From Cypionkella aquatica (lineage in GTDB: Bacteria; Pseudomonadota; Alphaproteobacteria; Rhodobacterales; Rhodobacteraceae), in contig NZ_BSPP01000004.1 in the NCBI RefSeq assembly GCF_030161095.1, positions 496,001 through 560,000 on the forward strand: a DNA stretch of 64,000 nucleotides, given 5' to 3'. Of the stretch, positions 24,997 through 34,139 are shown one piece after another. Position numbers and translations under genes: made by a program. The notes under the pieces are model-generated. The model worked only from the letters and a program-made list of their open reading frames with translations. It was not told the DNA's origin and did no database searches. Positions within the stretch are counted from its first letter, which is position 1. Each line of letters starts with the position of its first letter.

Positions 24997-26349
24997 TCAC
25001 CGCACCACTTCTGTCCGCGTCAGACTGCTCAGCGGGCAGGTCACCACCACCACAAGGCCCGAGGCATCCCAGCGCCGCTCTATCGTGCCATTCAGATGCG
25101 ATTGCGCGCTGGCCAGCACCAGCTTGGTTCCAAACCCCGTCACATCAGGCGCGCCCATCAACAGAGGCCCGCCCCGCTCGGTCCAAGTCAGCTGGCACGT
25201 CTGCGCGTCACAAACCACATCAATGTGCACCTCGCCAGTATTGCTGGAAAGCGCGCCATACTTTTTGGCGTTGGTCGCCAATTCATGCAAAATCAATGCC
25301 ATAGGCGTCGCTGCCCCATCATCAACCGCAGGATCCTCACCCGAGATTGTGATGCGGCCATCATCCATCGCCAGATAGGGCCGCAGGATCTCCCGCGCCA
25401 GACTGTGCAAAGTCACCCCCCGGCCATGCGGCCGCGATTGATCGCTATGCGGTCGCGCCAAATCATGCGCCCGCCCCAATGCCGCAATCCGAGCCTGCAA
25501 TTCTTGCGCAAACTTGGCCGATTCCGGCGCACGACGGCCCGACAGACCAATCAGGCTTTGGATGATTGCGAAGATATTTTTGATCCGATGGCTCAACTCT
25601 TGGCTCAGCAGCTCGACATAGGCCGCAGCCTTTTTCGTTTCGTTGATATCTGTGCATGTGCCGAACCAACGCAAGATCTGCCCGGCCTCGTCGCGCACCG
25701 GCAAAGCCCGCCCCAGCACCCAGTGATACTCGCCCGAGTGGTGGCGCAACCGGTATTCGATTTCATAGGGTGTGCCGCTGGTCACCGCCTGTTGCCAGAC
25801 CTGCAAAGCCCGCGGCTGATCGTCGGGGTGAAACACCGCATGCCAAGCCGCACCATCGGTGCTGCCCAGCGGAACCCCGGTAAAGTCGTACCAGCGCTTG
25901 CTGTAGTAATCCGGCGCGCCGTCAGGCCGCGCCGACCACACCATTTGCGGCATCGCATCGGCAATCGCAGCAAAGCTGGGTTGCGCCCGCCGATCCGGCG
26001 CAATCGCGCTGTGACCAACATCGATCAGAACCCCGGCCAAACCACCTTCCAGCCCGCGCATCAAAAACTGTCGCGATTGGCCATTGCCCAAGCTCAAAGT
26101 CAGCTTTGCCTCAAACGCCGCGACCCCGCGCAGCTTTTCGGCCAGCCCAGCGCGGCCACTGTCGCCCACACGCTGCAAAACTGTATCCAGCGATCTGGGC
26201 GTGTCAGTGCCTATCCCCAACAACTGCCAAAACCGGTCAGTTGAAAGAAAGACATTCTCGGTTGACCTGATTTCAAACGGATAGACCCCGGCCTGCGCAA
26301 GCAGCAAGCTTTCCAGCAAGGGCAGACCGTCGTGGCGTGATGAAGTCAT
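24997..26349 (-). CDS. PAS-domain HWE/HisKA_2 sensor histidine kinase
   Basis: Soluble kinase of 450 residues without membrane segments. An N-terminal sensor region (1-120) is followed by a PAS/PAC domain (about 125-245, with YSKRWYDFTGVPLG and PVRDEAGQILRWFGTCTDI). The phospho-acceptor His is in QELSHRIKNIFAII. The ATP-binding domain has HELATNAKKYGALS and TWTERGGP. This architecture is common in alphaproteobacterial general-stress and light sensing; I see no LOV cysteine motif. It faces a single-domain response regulator. Confidence 0.9.
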   Translation of the reverse strand: MTSSRHDGLPLLESLLLAQAGVYPFEIRSTENVFLSTDRFWQLLGIGTDTPRSLDTVLQRVGDSGRAGLAEKLRGVAAFEAKLTLSLGNGQSRQFLMRGLEGGLAGVLIDVGHSAIAPDRRAQPSFAAIADAMPQMVWSARPDGAPDYYSKRWYDFTGVPLGSTDGAAWHAVFHPDDQPRALQVWQQAVTSGTPYEIEYRLRHHSGEYHWVLGRALPVRDEAGQILRWFGTCTDINETKKAAAYVELLSQELSHRIKNIFAIIQSLIGLSGRRAPESAKFAQELQARIAALGRAHDLARPHSDQSRPHGRGVTLHSLAREILRPYLAMDDGRITISGEDPAVDDGAATPMALILHELATNAKKYGALSSNTGEVHIDVVCDAQTCQLTWTERGGPLLMGAPDVTGFGTKLVLASAQSHLNGTIERRWDASGLVVVVTCPLSSLTRTEVVR

Positions 26350-26477
26350 CTGTTGGCCTCGAAATCAATGAATCACCCGATACAACCGTCTTGCACCGCC
26401 TGCGGTTCCAGCTGGTCGCCTGTTTTGCGGTCGACGTTGCGTCAAATCCCACGCCTGAACACCGGTTTGGGCGGCTT

Positions 26478-27287
26478 CTAAGCCAAAGCCACGCGCTGCC
26501 AAAGCCCGTCCACCCCCTGAAAGGCCACGCGGGCCTGCGGGGCGAAAACCGTGCGGGCCTCATCTATGACCCAAGGCGTCACCGCGATCTGACCCACGCT
26601 TGCATCAATCACTGCAAAGCCATGATTTTTCTCGCCTATTCGACTGCAAAGCGCTGTTCCCGTCTGAATATGCAGCACAGGCCGCACACTGGTGGCGTCG
26701 ATGCCCAGACCAACCGTCCAATGGTGCAAATGCCCCGAGAGGATCACATTCAACCCAGCAGCTGCCAGCTTTTCGGTGGCGATCTGTGCGCCTGCGGTCT
26801 CGCCACGCTCAAATCCCGGCGGTTCCGCAAAGGGATGATGCGCAACAAGGATATTTAGCCCCCCATCCGGCCCAGCCCGCACCGCCTGACACACGCGCTC
26901 AATCTCTTCTTTGCGCGCAACACCGCCGCGCCATTGCTGCGGATCGGCGGTATTAACCCCGAACAACCGCACCGCGCCCAGTGCCACCTGTGGCGTCAAA
27001 TCCCGCCCTACCGCTCGGCGATAGCGCCCAAACGGTGACAAAAACCGTGCAAATGGATTGAACAGCGGCATGTCATGGTTGCCCGGAATGATCATCAGCG
27101 GCAGCCCCAAACCATTTAGAAACTGCATCGCCGCGCGAAACTGCCCAGCCCGCGCCCGATGGGTCAGATCGCCCGACACCACCACCAGATCGGGCTGATT
27201 GGCCAAAATCGCCGCGCGCAAAGGCTCCACCAATTCGACCCTATGCAGGCCAAAATGCAGATCCGTCAGATGTAACAGCCGTGTCAT
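26478..27287 (-). CDS. Metallophosphoesterase
   Basis: Calcineurin-like phosphoesterase of 269 residues. All metal-ligand blocks are present: LTDLHFG (D8, H10), VSGDLTH, PGNHDMP, AHHPF and SGHLHHW. It resembles the 3',5'-cAMP/UDP-diacylglucosamine esterase group. The ATG overlaps the stop of the upstream lipid kinase by 4 bases, so the two are one operon. A 128-base gap to the HWE kinase follows, with no feature I recognise. Confidence 0.9.
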   Translation of the reverse strand: MTRLLHLTDLHFGLHRVELVEPLRAAILANQPDLVVVSGDLTHRARAGQFRAAMQFLNGLGLPLMIIPGNHDMPLFNPFARFLSPFGRYRRAVGRDLTPQVALGAVRLFGVNTADPQQWRGGVARKEEIERVCQAVRAGPDGGLNILVAHHPFAEPPGFERGETAGAQIATEKLAAAGLNVILSGHLHHWTVGLGIDATSVRPVLHIQTGTALCSRIGEKNHGFAVIDASVGQIAVTPWVIDEARTVFAPQARVAFQGVDGLWQRVALA

Positions 27288-28255
27288 GCAGCCGTTGCCC
27301 CAGCAACTGGGACAACAGTATTTTCAGACACGGCGGCAGGCACGATCACCGTCAACGCCGCCCGCTGCACCCGCAGTCGGAATGGCCCGGTGGCCCGCTC
27401 TTTCTCACCATCAAACGCCAACAGGCGACGCGGCTGCCGGGTCTCGATCAGAATTTCATCCGCGATCAACAGTTCAAAATCCTGACCGCGCGCCACTTTG
27501 CCAAAGGCCAGCCGAAATGCCGCCGCAATCAGTGGCCGTGGCCGATGCCCCTTGGCCAGAAACAACGCCATTTGCCCGGACCGCACCGCTTCGGCGCCCT
27601 CAAGCCCCAGACTTTCCAGCTGATAAGCGCTGCGTGCCGCAAAGGCCAAAGGCGTGCGATATTGCCCGGTCTTGCCATCCAGCGTCAACTTCAACTGCAT
27701 CGGTGCGCGCATATCCCACAACGTCAGAAGCACCGACCAATAGGCCGCAATGCGGCTGCGGCCCCAGCGCTGATACACAGCTTCGCGCCGCTCAAGAATT
27801 TCAGGATAGACCCCGAAACTGGCATTGTTCAGAAAGGTCCGGCCATTCACATCGCCAACATCAATCCGCCGCAACTGGCCCGAGATCAGCGTCGCCAAAG
27901 CAGCGTCGAGCGTTTCGCCCACGCCCAACTCGCGCGCAAAATAATTGAAAGTGCCGCCCGGCAAAACCGCCATGATCACATCGCTGCCAACCAGCGCGCC
28001 TGCCACCGCCGATTGCGTGCCGTCGCCGCCCAAGGCCAGCACCACATCGGCACCCTCACGCGCCGCACGCTTGGCCGCCTGCGCAATCTCGCTGCCGTTC
28101 TGCACCCGATAGCTGACAAACTCGCGCACATGTGGCGAAAGCGCGGCGCGGATTTTATCCTCATTGGCATGCGCATCTTTCTTGCCAGCAGCGCCGTTCA
28201 GCACCAAAGCCAGCTTGCGCGTCGATAGATTAAGGTCACCCAAAGCTTCGGCCAT
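27284..28255 (-). CDS. Diacylglycerol/sphingosine kinase-like lipid kinase
   Basis: DAGK-catalytic-domain (YegS-type) protein of about 323 residues. The nucleotide motif is LALGGDGTQSAVAG, and the second block is LPGGTFNYFARELG. The ATG at 28255 has AGGAA five bases upstream; an ATG at 28270 is also in frame. It is the first gene of an operon with the phosphoesterase, perhaps for membrane lipid turnover. Upstream is a TTAA-N7-TTAA box. Confidence 0.88.
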   Translation of the reverse strand: MAEALGDLNLSTRKLALVLNGAAGKKDAHANEDKIRAALSPHVREFVSYRVQNGSEIAQAAKRAAREGADVVLALGGDGTQSAVAGALVGSDVIMAVLPGGTFNYFARELGVGETLDAALATLISGQLRRIDVGDVNGRTFLNNASFGVYPEILERREAVYQRWGRSRIAAYWSVLLTLWDMRAPMQLKLTLDGKTGQYRTPLAFAARSAYQLESLGLEGAEAVRSGQMALFLAKGHRPRPLIAAAFRLAFGKVARGQDFELLIADEILIETRQPRRLLAFDGEKERATGPFRLRVQRAALTVIVPAAVSENTVVPVAGATAA

Positions 28256-28435
28256 AGCATTTCCTGTCATGAAGCGCTTTAGGTGGCGCTTTTGCCGCCC
28301 AAGACAATGGCAGCGCTGCACCTTGGCTGCATTTTTCTGGCAATGCGCCCCGGTCTCCCGTCATCAGTGCTGCATATACGCCAAACATCGCGCGGCCTGA
28401 CTTGGCCGAAAATCCCCGAGGGCGTGGCCAAATCG

Positions 28436-28450
28436 TTAAGAATCCCTTAA
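28436..28450. promoter_or_regulatory. Possible CtrA box with CcrM site upstream of lipid kinase
   Basis: TTAAGAATCCCTTAA fits the CtrA consensus TTAA-N7-TTAA exactly and contains GAATC, a GANTC methylation site, inside the spacer. It lies 181 bases before the lipid-kinase start and after the tRNA terminator. Confidence 0.45.
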
Positions 28451-28480
28451 AGCGGCACCATCAACCCATTGATCCAAAAC

Positions 28481-28509
28481 AATAAAAAAAGGTCCCGAGT
28501 TGGGACCTT
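28481..28509 (-). terminator. Terminator downstream of tRNA-Thr
   Basis: An 8-bp stem (AAGGTCCC / GGGACCTT) with a five-base loop, followed on the minus strand by a run of seven T. It is a canonical intrinsic terminator, 43 bases past the tRNA end. Confidence 0.9.
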
Positions 28510-28551
28510 CTGCTTCAAGCACGCTTTGCCCAAAGAATTTGAAATCAGAAC

Positions 28552-28627
28552 TGGTGCCGCTGAAGAGACTCGAACTCCCGACCCCATCATTACGAATGAC
28601 GTGCTCTACCAGCTGAGCTACAGCGGC
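28552..28627 (-). tRNA. tRNA-Thr (anticodon CGT)
   Basis: A 76-nt cloverleaf on the minus strand. Acceptor GCCGCTG pairs with CAGCGGC, D stem GCTC/GAGC, anticodon stem CGTCA/TGATG around loop TTCGTAA (anticodon CGT, reading ACG), T arm GGGAG-TTCGAGT-CTCTT. CCA is encoded. It lies 59 bases downstream of hemY in the same orientation and is followed by a strong terminator. Confidence 0.96.
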
Positions 28628-28686
28628 ACTTTCTGGTGGCCCCTCCTAGGACGCGCCCCAGATGAAGTCAACCCCCGCCAAACCGC

Positions 28687-30147
28687 TCACTGGCCGCTGC
28701 GGGCGACAGCTGCAAGGTCGATGATTTCCGGCTCTGCGGCCACCTCTGGCTCGGGTTCTACAGCAGCAACCGGGGCCGACACCAACAGCGGCAACAGCTC
28801 GGCCCGCGTCACACTTGGCCCGGTGCCCTCAACTGGCTCGCGCCAGCTTAGCGTGTCAAAGCCGCCGCAATTCTCGCAGATCGGCTGCCACAGGCTGTGG
28901 ATCGCCTGACATCTATCGCAGCACCACTGAGGCCCGCGCGGCGCAGTCAGCGCTTTGGAAAGCCAGCCGCGCACGACCGCATCATCGCTGCCCTCGCCGC
29001 GCTCGATCGCGGCCATGATCGCCAGCGCGCGCTGCGTCGGATGCCGGGTGATCAGATCCCCCAATGCGCGGCGGGCGTCCGGATACTCCTCGGCTGCGAT
29101 GTTCAATTCGGCCAGCAGCAGCCGGGTTTCGTCGCTGTCCGGCTGCGAGGCCGTCAGCAACTTGAAGCGTTTCAGGCGCTGGTGCGGCACCTCATCTGGT
29201 TCGATCTCGGCAAAGGCTGCCGCGATTTCGGGATGCGGAACCACTTCCCACGCCTTCTTGAGCACGCGGGTTGCGGATTTCTTGTCACCAGCCTCGATCA
29301 ACGCCCGTCCTGCCATCACAGCCGCCGGGATCAGGTCGGGCGATTTGCGGTTGGCCTCGATCGCGGCCTCACGCGCCTCAACTGTCGCGGTTTCATCCAT
29401 CACTCCGCGCGCCTCCTGCAGGGCCAGCACAGCATCGCGGCGGCGATAGACATCTTTCGGCAAGGCCCCGGCTTTGAGCTTGGCCCCCAAAGTCACCCGC
29501 GCGCCTTTCCAATCGGCACTTTCGGATTGCAGCTTCAGCAGAATATCCTGAGTTTCCGCATGTTTCGGTTTCAATGCAAAAGCCTTTTCGGCCAAAGCCA
29601 GCGCGGTTTCGGTATCCCCCTCGGCAAGCTTTTGCTTCATCAGCCCCCTGATCCCGACAAAACGCGAAGAATCGCTGGCCAGCAGTGTCTTGTAGGCCTC
29701 GGTCGCGCGTTTGGTGTCGCCGGCCGCTTCTGCGGCTTGGGCGACCAGCAGGGTGGTCAGCTCTGGCCGCTCTAGATACTTCGCCGCCCGCTGCGCTCGC
29801 ATCAAAGCCAAGCGTCCCTCGCCCGACGCCAACGCCATCAGCCCATCATTCAGCGCCTGATAGCCTTTGCGCTCGCGGTTGCGGTCGAAATAGCGCGAGA
29901 TTGCAGTTTCATCCCCGTTCAGAAAGCGCAGGGTGGCAACGATGAAACCAACCAGCTTCATCAGCGTCCAAAGCGCTACCACCATCAGCAGCAGCAGGAT
30001 AGCGGTTTGCAACGGGCCAAGCGTAAACTCCCATCCGCCCATCGAAACCCGCACGCCTTCCTCGCTGTGCAGCAGCATGTCCGCACCATATGTCAGGCCC
30101 GCAATCGCGGTGATGAACAGCAGGACCTTGAGCAAAGACCAGATCAT
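28687..30147 (-). CDS. hemY: HemY-type membrane TPR protein
   Basis: Tetrapyrrole-operon protein of 486 residues. Two N-terminal membrane helices (about 5-25 and 42-65) are followed by the HemY_N domain and tetratricopeptide repeats. Beyond the usual end there is a C-terminal CCDRC...CENC segment (around residue 425-450), a likely zinc ribbon. It is not the Bacillus protoporphyrinogen oxidase also called HemY. Role in heme synthesis or assembly is known only by association. Last gene of hemD-mic60-hemY. Confidence 0.88.
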   Translation of the reverse strand: MIWSLLKVLLFITAIAGLTYGADMLLHSEEGVRVSMGGWEFTLGPLQTAILLLLMVVALWTLMKLVGFIVATLRFLNGDETAISRYFDRNRERKGYQALNDGLMALASGEGRLALMRAQRAAKYLERPELTTLLVAQAAEAAGDTKRATEAYKTLLASDSSRFVGIRGLMKQKLAEGDTETALALAEKAFALKPKHAETQDILLKLQSESADWKGARVTLGAKLKAGALPKDVYRRRDAVLALQEARGVMDETATVEAREAAIEANRKSPDLIPAAVMAGRALIEAGDKKSATRVLKKAWEVVPHPEIAAAFAEIEPDEVPHQRLKRFKLLTASQPDSDETRLLLAELNIAAEEYPDARRALGDLITRHPTQRALAIMAAIERGEGSDDAVVRGWLSKALTAPRGPQWCCDRCQAIHSLWQPICENCGGFDTLSWREPVEGTGPSVTRAELLPLLVSAPVAAVEPEPEVAAEPEIIDLAAVARSGQ

Positions 30148-30156
30148 CGCGCGCTC

Positions 30157-31194
30157 CTATTGCATCGCTGCGGCAAGGCCCGCAACTGCCGCCACCGCCG
30201 CCTGCCGCTTTTGCGCCATGGCCTGCCACTCTGCCAGTGCTGTCTGCGCCTCGGGGGGCAGAGCGGCAATTTCGGTCAGCGCAGCCGCAATGTCTCCGGC
30301 GGCAAGCGCGGCTTCGGCCCGCGACAACACCGCATCAGGATCGCTGCCTTCGCGCGGGGTCAGCGATCTTGCCCCGGTCTGCGTGCGCAGGAAATTTGCG
30401 GCGCGATCCGACCAGCTTTCGCCCATGTTCGCCCGCAATGCGGCCTCTAACGCCGCGCGCGCGGCGGCGGGGAACGCATCTTGCAGCGCCGCCACGGTCG
30501 GCACCCCAGTTTCGGCGTTTTCTGTCAGCACAGCGGGCACCTCGCCCAAGGCTGGCAGAGCCGAGCCATAGGCAGAACCGCTGTCCAAGGCTGCCTGCAC
30601 CCGACCCAAAGCTGCATGCGCCTCGGCGGCTTTGGCTGTTGCTTCGGCATCAGCCTTGATCTGTGCTGCGGTGTCTTCGGCCTGTTTCAGAACCGCATCT
30701 GCGGCGGCTTTTTGCGCAGCCAAGGCGGCGGCAGAGGGCGCGCTGCCGCTGGCTGGCATTGCCTCTATCGCAGCCAGCCGCTGATCAAGCGCGCTGATCT
30801 GTTGTTGCAGCGGCGCAAGATCGGATGCGGGTGCTGCTTCGAGCGCGGCGATGCGCGAGTCTAACCCTGCATCCGGGCCGTCGGTTGGTTTGGCGGCAAG
30901 CGCTGCAAGCTGCGCCTTAAGGCTTTCGGTCTCGGCCTGCTGCGCGGTCAGCGCGGTCTGCAGGGCGGAGGTATCCTGCAATGGCCAACCGCCGGGCACA
31001 TATTGCGCTGCGCCAAAGCCAGCCGCAGCCGCGATCACCCCGCCCAAAATCGGGCCAAACCAGCCAGCCTTTCGCGGGGTGGATTGCGAGGGTGCCTCTT
31101 GCGGTGCATCTGCAAGCGACGACGCATGGGTTACACCGGGTTGCGCCGCGATCACCGGGGCTGCTTCAAGCTCGGGTTGGTCTGTGTCTGCCAT
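30157..31194 (-). CDS. Mitofilin/Mic60-like inner-membrane protein (COG4223)
   Basis: A 345-residue protein. An acidic and Ala/Pro-rich N-terminus precedes one membrane helix (about 43-66), followed by a long Ala/Gln-rich coiled coil (about 75-215) and a C-terminal mitofilin-like helical domain. Alphaproteobacterial Mic60 homologues occupy exactly this place between hemD and hemY and shape intracytoplasmic or inner-membrane folds with contacts to the outer membrane. It is 9 bases before hemY. The assignment rests on architecture and synteny; sequence conservation in this family is low. Confidence 0.8.
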   Translation of the reverse strand: MADTDQPELEAAPVIAAQPGVTHASSLADAPQEAPSQSTPRKAGWFGPILGGVIAAAAGFGAAQYVPGGWPLQDTSALQTALTAQQAETESLKAQLAALAAKPTDGPDAGLDSRIAALEAAPASDLAPLQQQISALDQRLAAIEAMPASGSAPSAAALAAQKAAADAVLKQAEDTAAQIKADAEATAKAAEAHAALGRVQAALDSGSAYGSALPALGEVPAVLTENAETGVPTVAALQDAFPAAARAALEAALRANMGESWSDRAANFLRTQTGARSLTPREGSDPDAVLSRAEAALAAGDIAAALTEIAALPPEAQTALAEWQAMAQKRQAAVAAVAGLAAAMQ

Positions 31195-31281
31195 TGCCGT
31201 CCTCGCTGTCAGTCTTGGGGCCGCACCGCATTGGCCGCCATTCCTATGAAGTTAGGCCGAGGCTTGCCATGGTTCAAGAAG

Positions 31282-31989
31282 TCATCCTGCCCGAAGCAGA
31301 GCGTCAATCGCCGCACGCATCGCGGCGCTATCCGGCCGCAGGGCAATTTCAGTGCGAACGGTTGGAAAATCAAAGCCATCTGCCACCGCAGCACTCAGCG
31401 CTGCCAGCCAAATTGGTGCGACTGCCGCTATGCGCCGCAGCTCTGCCGCCAGTATCCGGGCTGAGCGTGGCGAAAACACTGGCAGGATCACCGGGGCCGC
31501 GCCCTGCAATATCGTGATGGCTTCATCGTTCAGCTGCAAAGCGATCTGACGATAGATTACCAAGGAAACCGTAGGGATTCCCGCCAAGACCAGCCTGTTT
31601 TGCAGATCGCCCGCGCTGTCTTGACCGCGCAGCAGCAACACCTGCCCCGCAGGTTGCGCGCGCAGGATATGCGCCAGAAGATCATCCGCATCCCCGGCAG
31701 CCGAGCTGGCCTCGAACCCCAGTTTCTGTGCGGCATCGGCTGTCCGATTGCCGACGCAAAACGCGCGCTTTGGCAGGGGGGCGCCAGTGGCGGAAATCCG
31801 CCCGGCGGCCTCTGCTCCGGTTTCAGAGGTCAGCACGATGGCGCTGAAATCTTCGCGCGGCAGGTGTGGCGTCGAAAACTCTGGCCGCATCAACGGCGAA
31901 ATCACCGCACCGCCGATCTGTGCTGCAAACCGCTGGCTTTGCTGCGCGGGTCGGGTCAACAGGATGGTGGGGTGGGATTGTCTGGCCAT
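31282..31989 (-). CDS. hemD: Uroporphyrinogen-III synthase
   Basis: Closes hydroxymethylbilane to uroporphyrinogen III. It is 235 residues, and the sequence is poorly conserved, as usual for HemD. It has the family opening [14 protein letters not shown] and a middle [11 protein letters not shown] block. The ATG at 31989 (MARQSHPT) fits the family start; the frame extends to 32118 inside tsaD. Divergent from tsaD with 45 bases between, and first in the hemD-mic60-hemY unit. Confidence 0.88.
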   Translation of the reverse strand: MARQSHPTILLTRPAQQSQRFAAQIGGAVISPLMRPEFSTPHLPREDFSAIVLTSETGAEAAGRISATGAPLPKRAFCVGNRTADAAQKLGFEASSAAGDADDLLAHILRAQPAGQVLLLRGQDSAGDLQNRLVLAGIPTVSLVIYRQIALQLNDEAITILQGAAPVILPVFSPRSARILAAELRRIAAVAPIWLAALSAAVADGFDFPTVRTEIALRPDSAAMRAAIDALLRAG

Positions 31990-32034
31990 GCCCTTGGTGT
32001 TACCTGCGATAGGGCAAGCAATCAACGGCGGACC

Positions 32035-33132
32035 ATGAGCGGCAGTCTTACCTTTCTGGGCATCGAATCCAGCTGCGACGACACTGCCGCCGCTGTGATC
32101 CGGCATGTGCCGGGGCAAGTGCCGCAGATATTAGCCTCGGTGGTTGAGGGTCAGACGGCTTTGCATGCGGCGTTCGGTGGCGTGGTGCCCGAGATCGCCG
32201 CGCGCGCCCATGCAGAGCGGCTGGATCATTGCGTCGAACAGGCGTTGGTGGAAAGCGGTGTCGGGCTGGCTGATCTGGATGGCATCGCGGTGACATCGGG
32301 GCCGGGGCTGATTGGTGGCGTGTTGTCAGGGGTGATGCTGGCCAAGGGCCTGGCGCTGGCGACCGGGCTGCCGATTGTCGGGGTGAACCACCTTGCGGGC
32401 CATGCCTTGACGCCGCGATTGACCGATCAGTTGGCGTTTCCCTATCTGATGCTGCTGGTGTCGGGCGGGCATTGCCAATTTCTGATCGTGCATGGGCCCG
32501 CGCAGTTTCAACGGCTTGGTGGCACGATCGACGATGCCCCGGGGGAGGCGTTTGACAAGACCGCCAAGCTGCTGGGTCTGCCGCAACCCGGTGGACCAGC
32601 GGTGCAGGCCGAGGCAGCTTTGGGGGATGCCAAGCGCTTTGCCTTTCCGCGGCCCCTGCTGGATCGGCCCGGCTGCGATATGTCATTCTCGGGCCTGAAA
32701 ACCGCTTTGCTGCGTGCCCGCGATGCCCTGATCGCGGAAAAGGGCGGGTTGACGGTGCAGGATCGCCGCGACCTCTGCGCCTGCTTTCAACTGGCGGTGG
32801 CCGAGGTACTGGCCGAGAAAACCCGCCGCGCTTTGGCGGTTTATGCGGATCTGTCGCCGAGCGAACCTGCGCTGGCGGTGGCGGGCGGCGTTGCGGCGAA
32901 TACCGCCATCCGGGACAGGCTGGAGCAGCTTTGCGCGCTATCTGACACGCGGTTTCTGGCCCCGCCTTTGCGGCTGTGTACAGATAACGCCGCGATGATC
33001 GCTTGGGCCGGGATCGAGCGCTATCTGGCGGGCGGCTTCGATGACACGGATCTGGTTGCCCGGCCGCGCTGGCCACTGGACCCCACGGCAGCACCGCTGA
33101 TCGGTTCCGGGAAAAAGGGGGCCAAGGCGTGA
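32035..33132 (+). CDS. tsaD: tRNA N6-adenosine threonylcarbamoyltransferase
   Basis: Forms t6A37 in ANN-decoding tRNAs with TsaB, TsaC and TsaE. It is 365 residues with an ASKHA fold. It starts [15 protein letters not shown], the iron site HAERL..H precedes VNHLAGHA, and [18 protein letters not shown] and [12 protein letters not shown] follow. I chose the ATG at 32035 from the family N-terminus; the open frame to 31600 is antisense to hemD. Its partner tsaE lies at 44112. Confidence 0.96.
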   Translation: MSGSLTFLGIESSCDDTAAAVIRHVPGQVPQILASVVEGQTALHAAFGGVVPEIAARAHAERLDHCVEQALVESGVGLADLDGIAVTSGPGLIGGVLSGVMLAKGLALATGLPIVGVNHLAGHALTPRLTDQLAFPYLMLLVSGGHCQFLIVHGPAQFQRLGGTIDDAPGEAFDKTAKLLGLPQPGGPAVQAEAALGDAKRFAFPRPLLDRPGCDMSFSGLKTALLRARDALIAEKGGLTVQDRRDLCACFQLAVAEVLAEKTRRALAVYADLSPSEPALAVAGGVAANTAIRDRLEQLCALSDTRFLAPPLRLCTDNAAMIAWAGIERYLAGGFDDTDLVARPRWPLDPTAAPLIGSGKKGAKA

Positions 33133-33277
33133 TTGACGTTGTGACGCCAGCATCACGGTCTAAGGCGCGGAAACCGCCAAGGCTGTTGCCTACTTCCCTG
33201 AAGCCTTACAGATTGACACGCCAGCCACCGGCACGATTTCCGCCCTGCTGTGCCACCCCTTGAAACAGGAGTAACCC

Positions 33278-33547
33278 ATGCGCGTTGCGCTTATCTGCAA
33301 AGACAAACCCGGCCATCTGCAAACCCGGCTGGACAACCGCTCGGCGCATCTGGCGCATATCGAGACTTCCGGCGTGGTGGAAATGGCTGGGCCTTTCCTA
33401 AGCGATGGCGCGATGACCGGCAGCCTTGTGGTGCTGAATGTTGACACGTTGGAACAGGCGCAGGCTTGGGCGGCGGCGGATCCCTATGCGCTGGCCGGTT
33501 TGTTTGAAAGTGTTATGATCAGCGAGTGGAAAAAGGTCATCGGCTGA
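33278..33547 (+). CDS. YciI-like family protein
   Basis: Small ferredoxin-like protein of 89 residues. The YciI features are RSAHLAHIE (the conserved His), the GPFLSDG turn, and ADPYALAGLFESVMISEW at the C-terminus. The family contains dehydrochlorinase- and dimer-forming proteins of unclear role. ACAGGAG precedes the ATG. Its stop overlaps the next start (TGATG), so it is coupled to the EVE gene. Confidence 0.9.
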   Translation: MRVALICKDKPGHLQTRLDNRSAHLAHIETSGVVEMAGPFLSDGAMTGSLVVLNVDTLEQAQAWAAADPYALAGLFESVMISEWKKVIG

Positions 33548-33963
33548 TGGGCTATTGGCTGTTCAAATCTGAACCCGACACCTGGGGCTGGCACAATCAG
33601 GTGGCGCGCGGGGATGTGGGTGAGGAATGGCATGGCGTGCGCAATTATCAGGCGCGCAACAACATGCGGGCGATGAAGATTGGCGATCGCGGGTTCTTCT
33701 ATCACTCCAACATCGGCAAAGAGATTGTCGGGATCGTTGAAGTTTGTCGAGAATCGCAACCTGACAGCACCACCGATGACCCGCGTTGGGATTGTGTCTG
33801 CCTGCGGGCGGTGCAACCTTTGTTACGGCCCGTAACGCTGGAGACTTGCAAGGTGCAGCCGGGGTTGGAGAAGATGGTGTTGATCAACAACTCCCGCTTG
33901 TCGGTTCAGCCGGTTTCGGCTGACGAATGGGACATCATCTGTGATCTGGGCGGTTTGGGCTGA
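33547..33963 (+). CDS. EVE domain-containing protein
   Basis: A 138-residue PUA-related EVE domain, beginning MGYWLFKSEPDTWGW and containing VRNYQARNNMRAMKIGDRGFFYHS, of which GDRGFFYHS is the typical strand. EVE domains bind modified bases (for example in thymocyte Thy28); the bacterial single-domain form is of unproven function. It overlaps the YciI stop by one base. Confidence 0.92.
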   Translation: MGYWLFKSEPDTWGWHNQVARGDVGEEWHGVRNYQARNNMRAMKIGDRGFFYHSNIGKEIVGIVEVCRESQPDSTTDDPRWDCVCLRAVQPLLRPVTLETCKVQPGLEKMVLINNSRLSVQPVSADEWDIICDLGGLG

Positions 33964-34139
33964 TTGGAAAAGGGGGGCCCAATACCCCTAAAGGACCCCC
34001 CATCCACCCCACGTGCTCCCTCAGCACCACACGTGTTCTGTAAAAGGTCCCGGGCTACTGCCCTATGTCTTTATAGTTACGCAAAGGCGCCGAGTCGCGC
34101 AAACCGCAAGTGCTTGGGAATTGTTTCAAATCTGACGGG
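33964..34139. other. Convergent intergenic region, nothing recognised
   Basis: A 176-base gap between the EVE gene and the convergent MFS gene. GC-rich runs near 33970-34010 could fold, but I see no perfect stem with a T-run and no credible coding frame. Confidence 0.4.
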
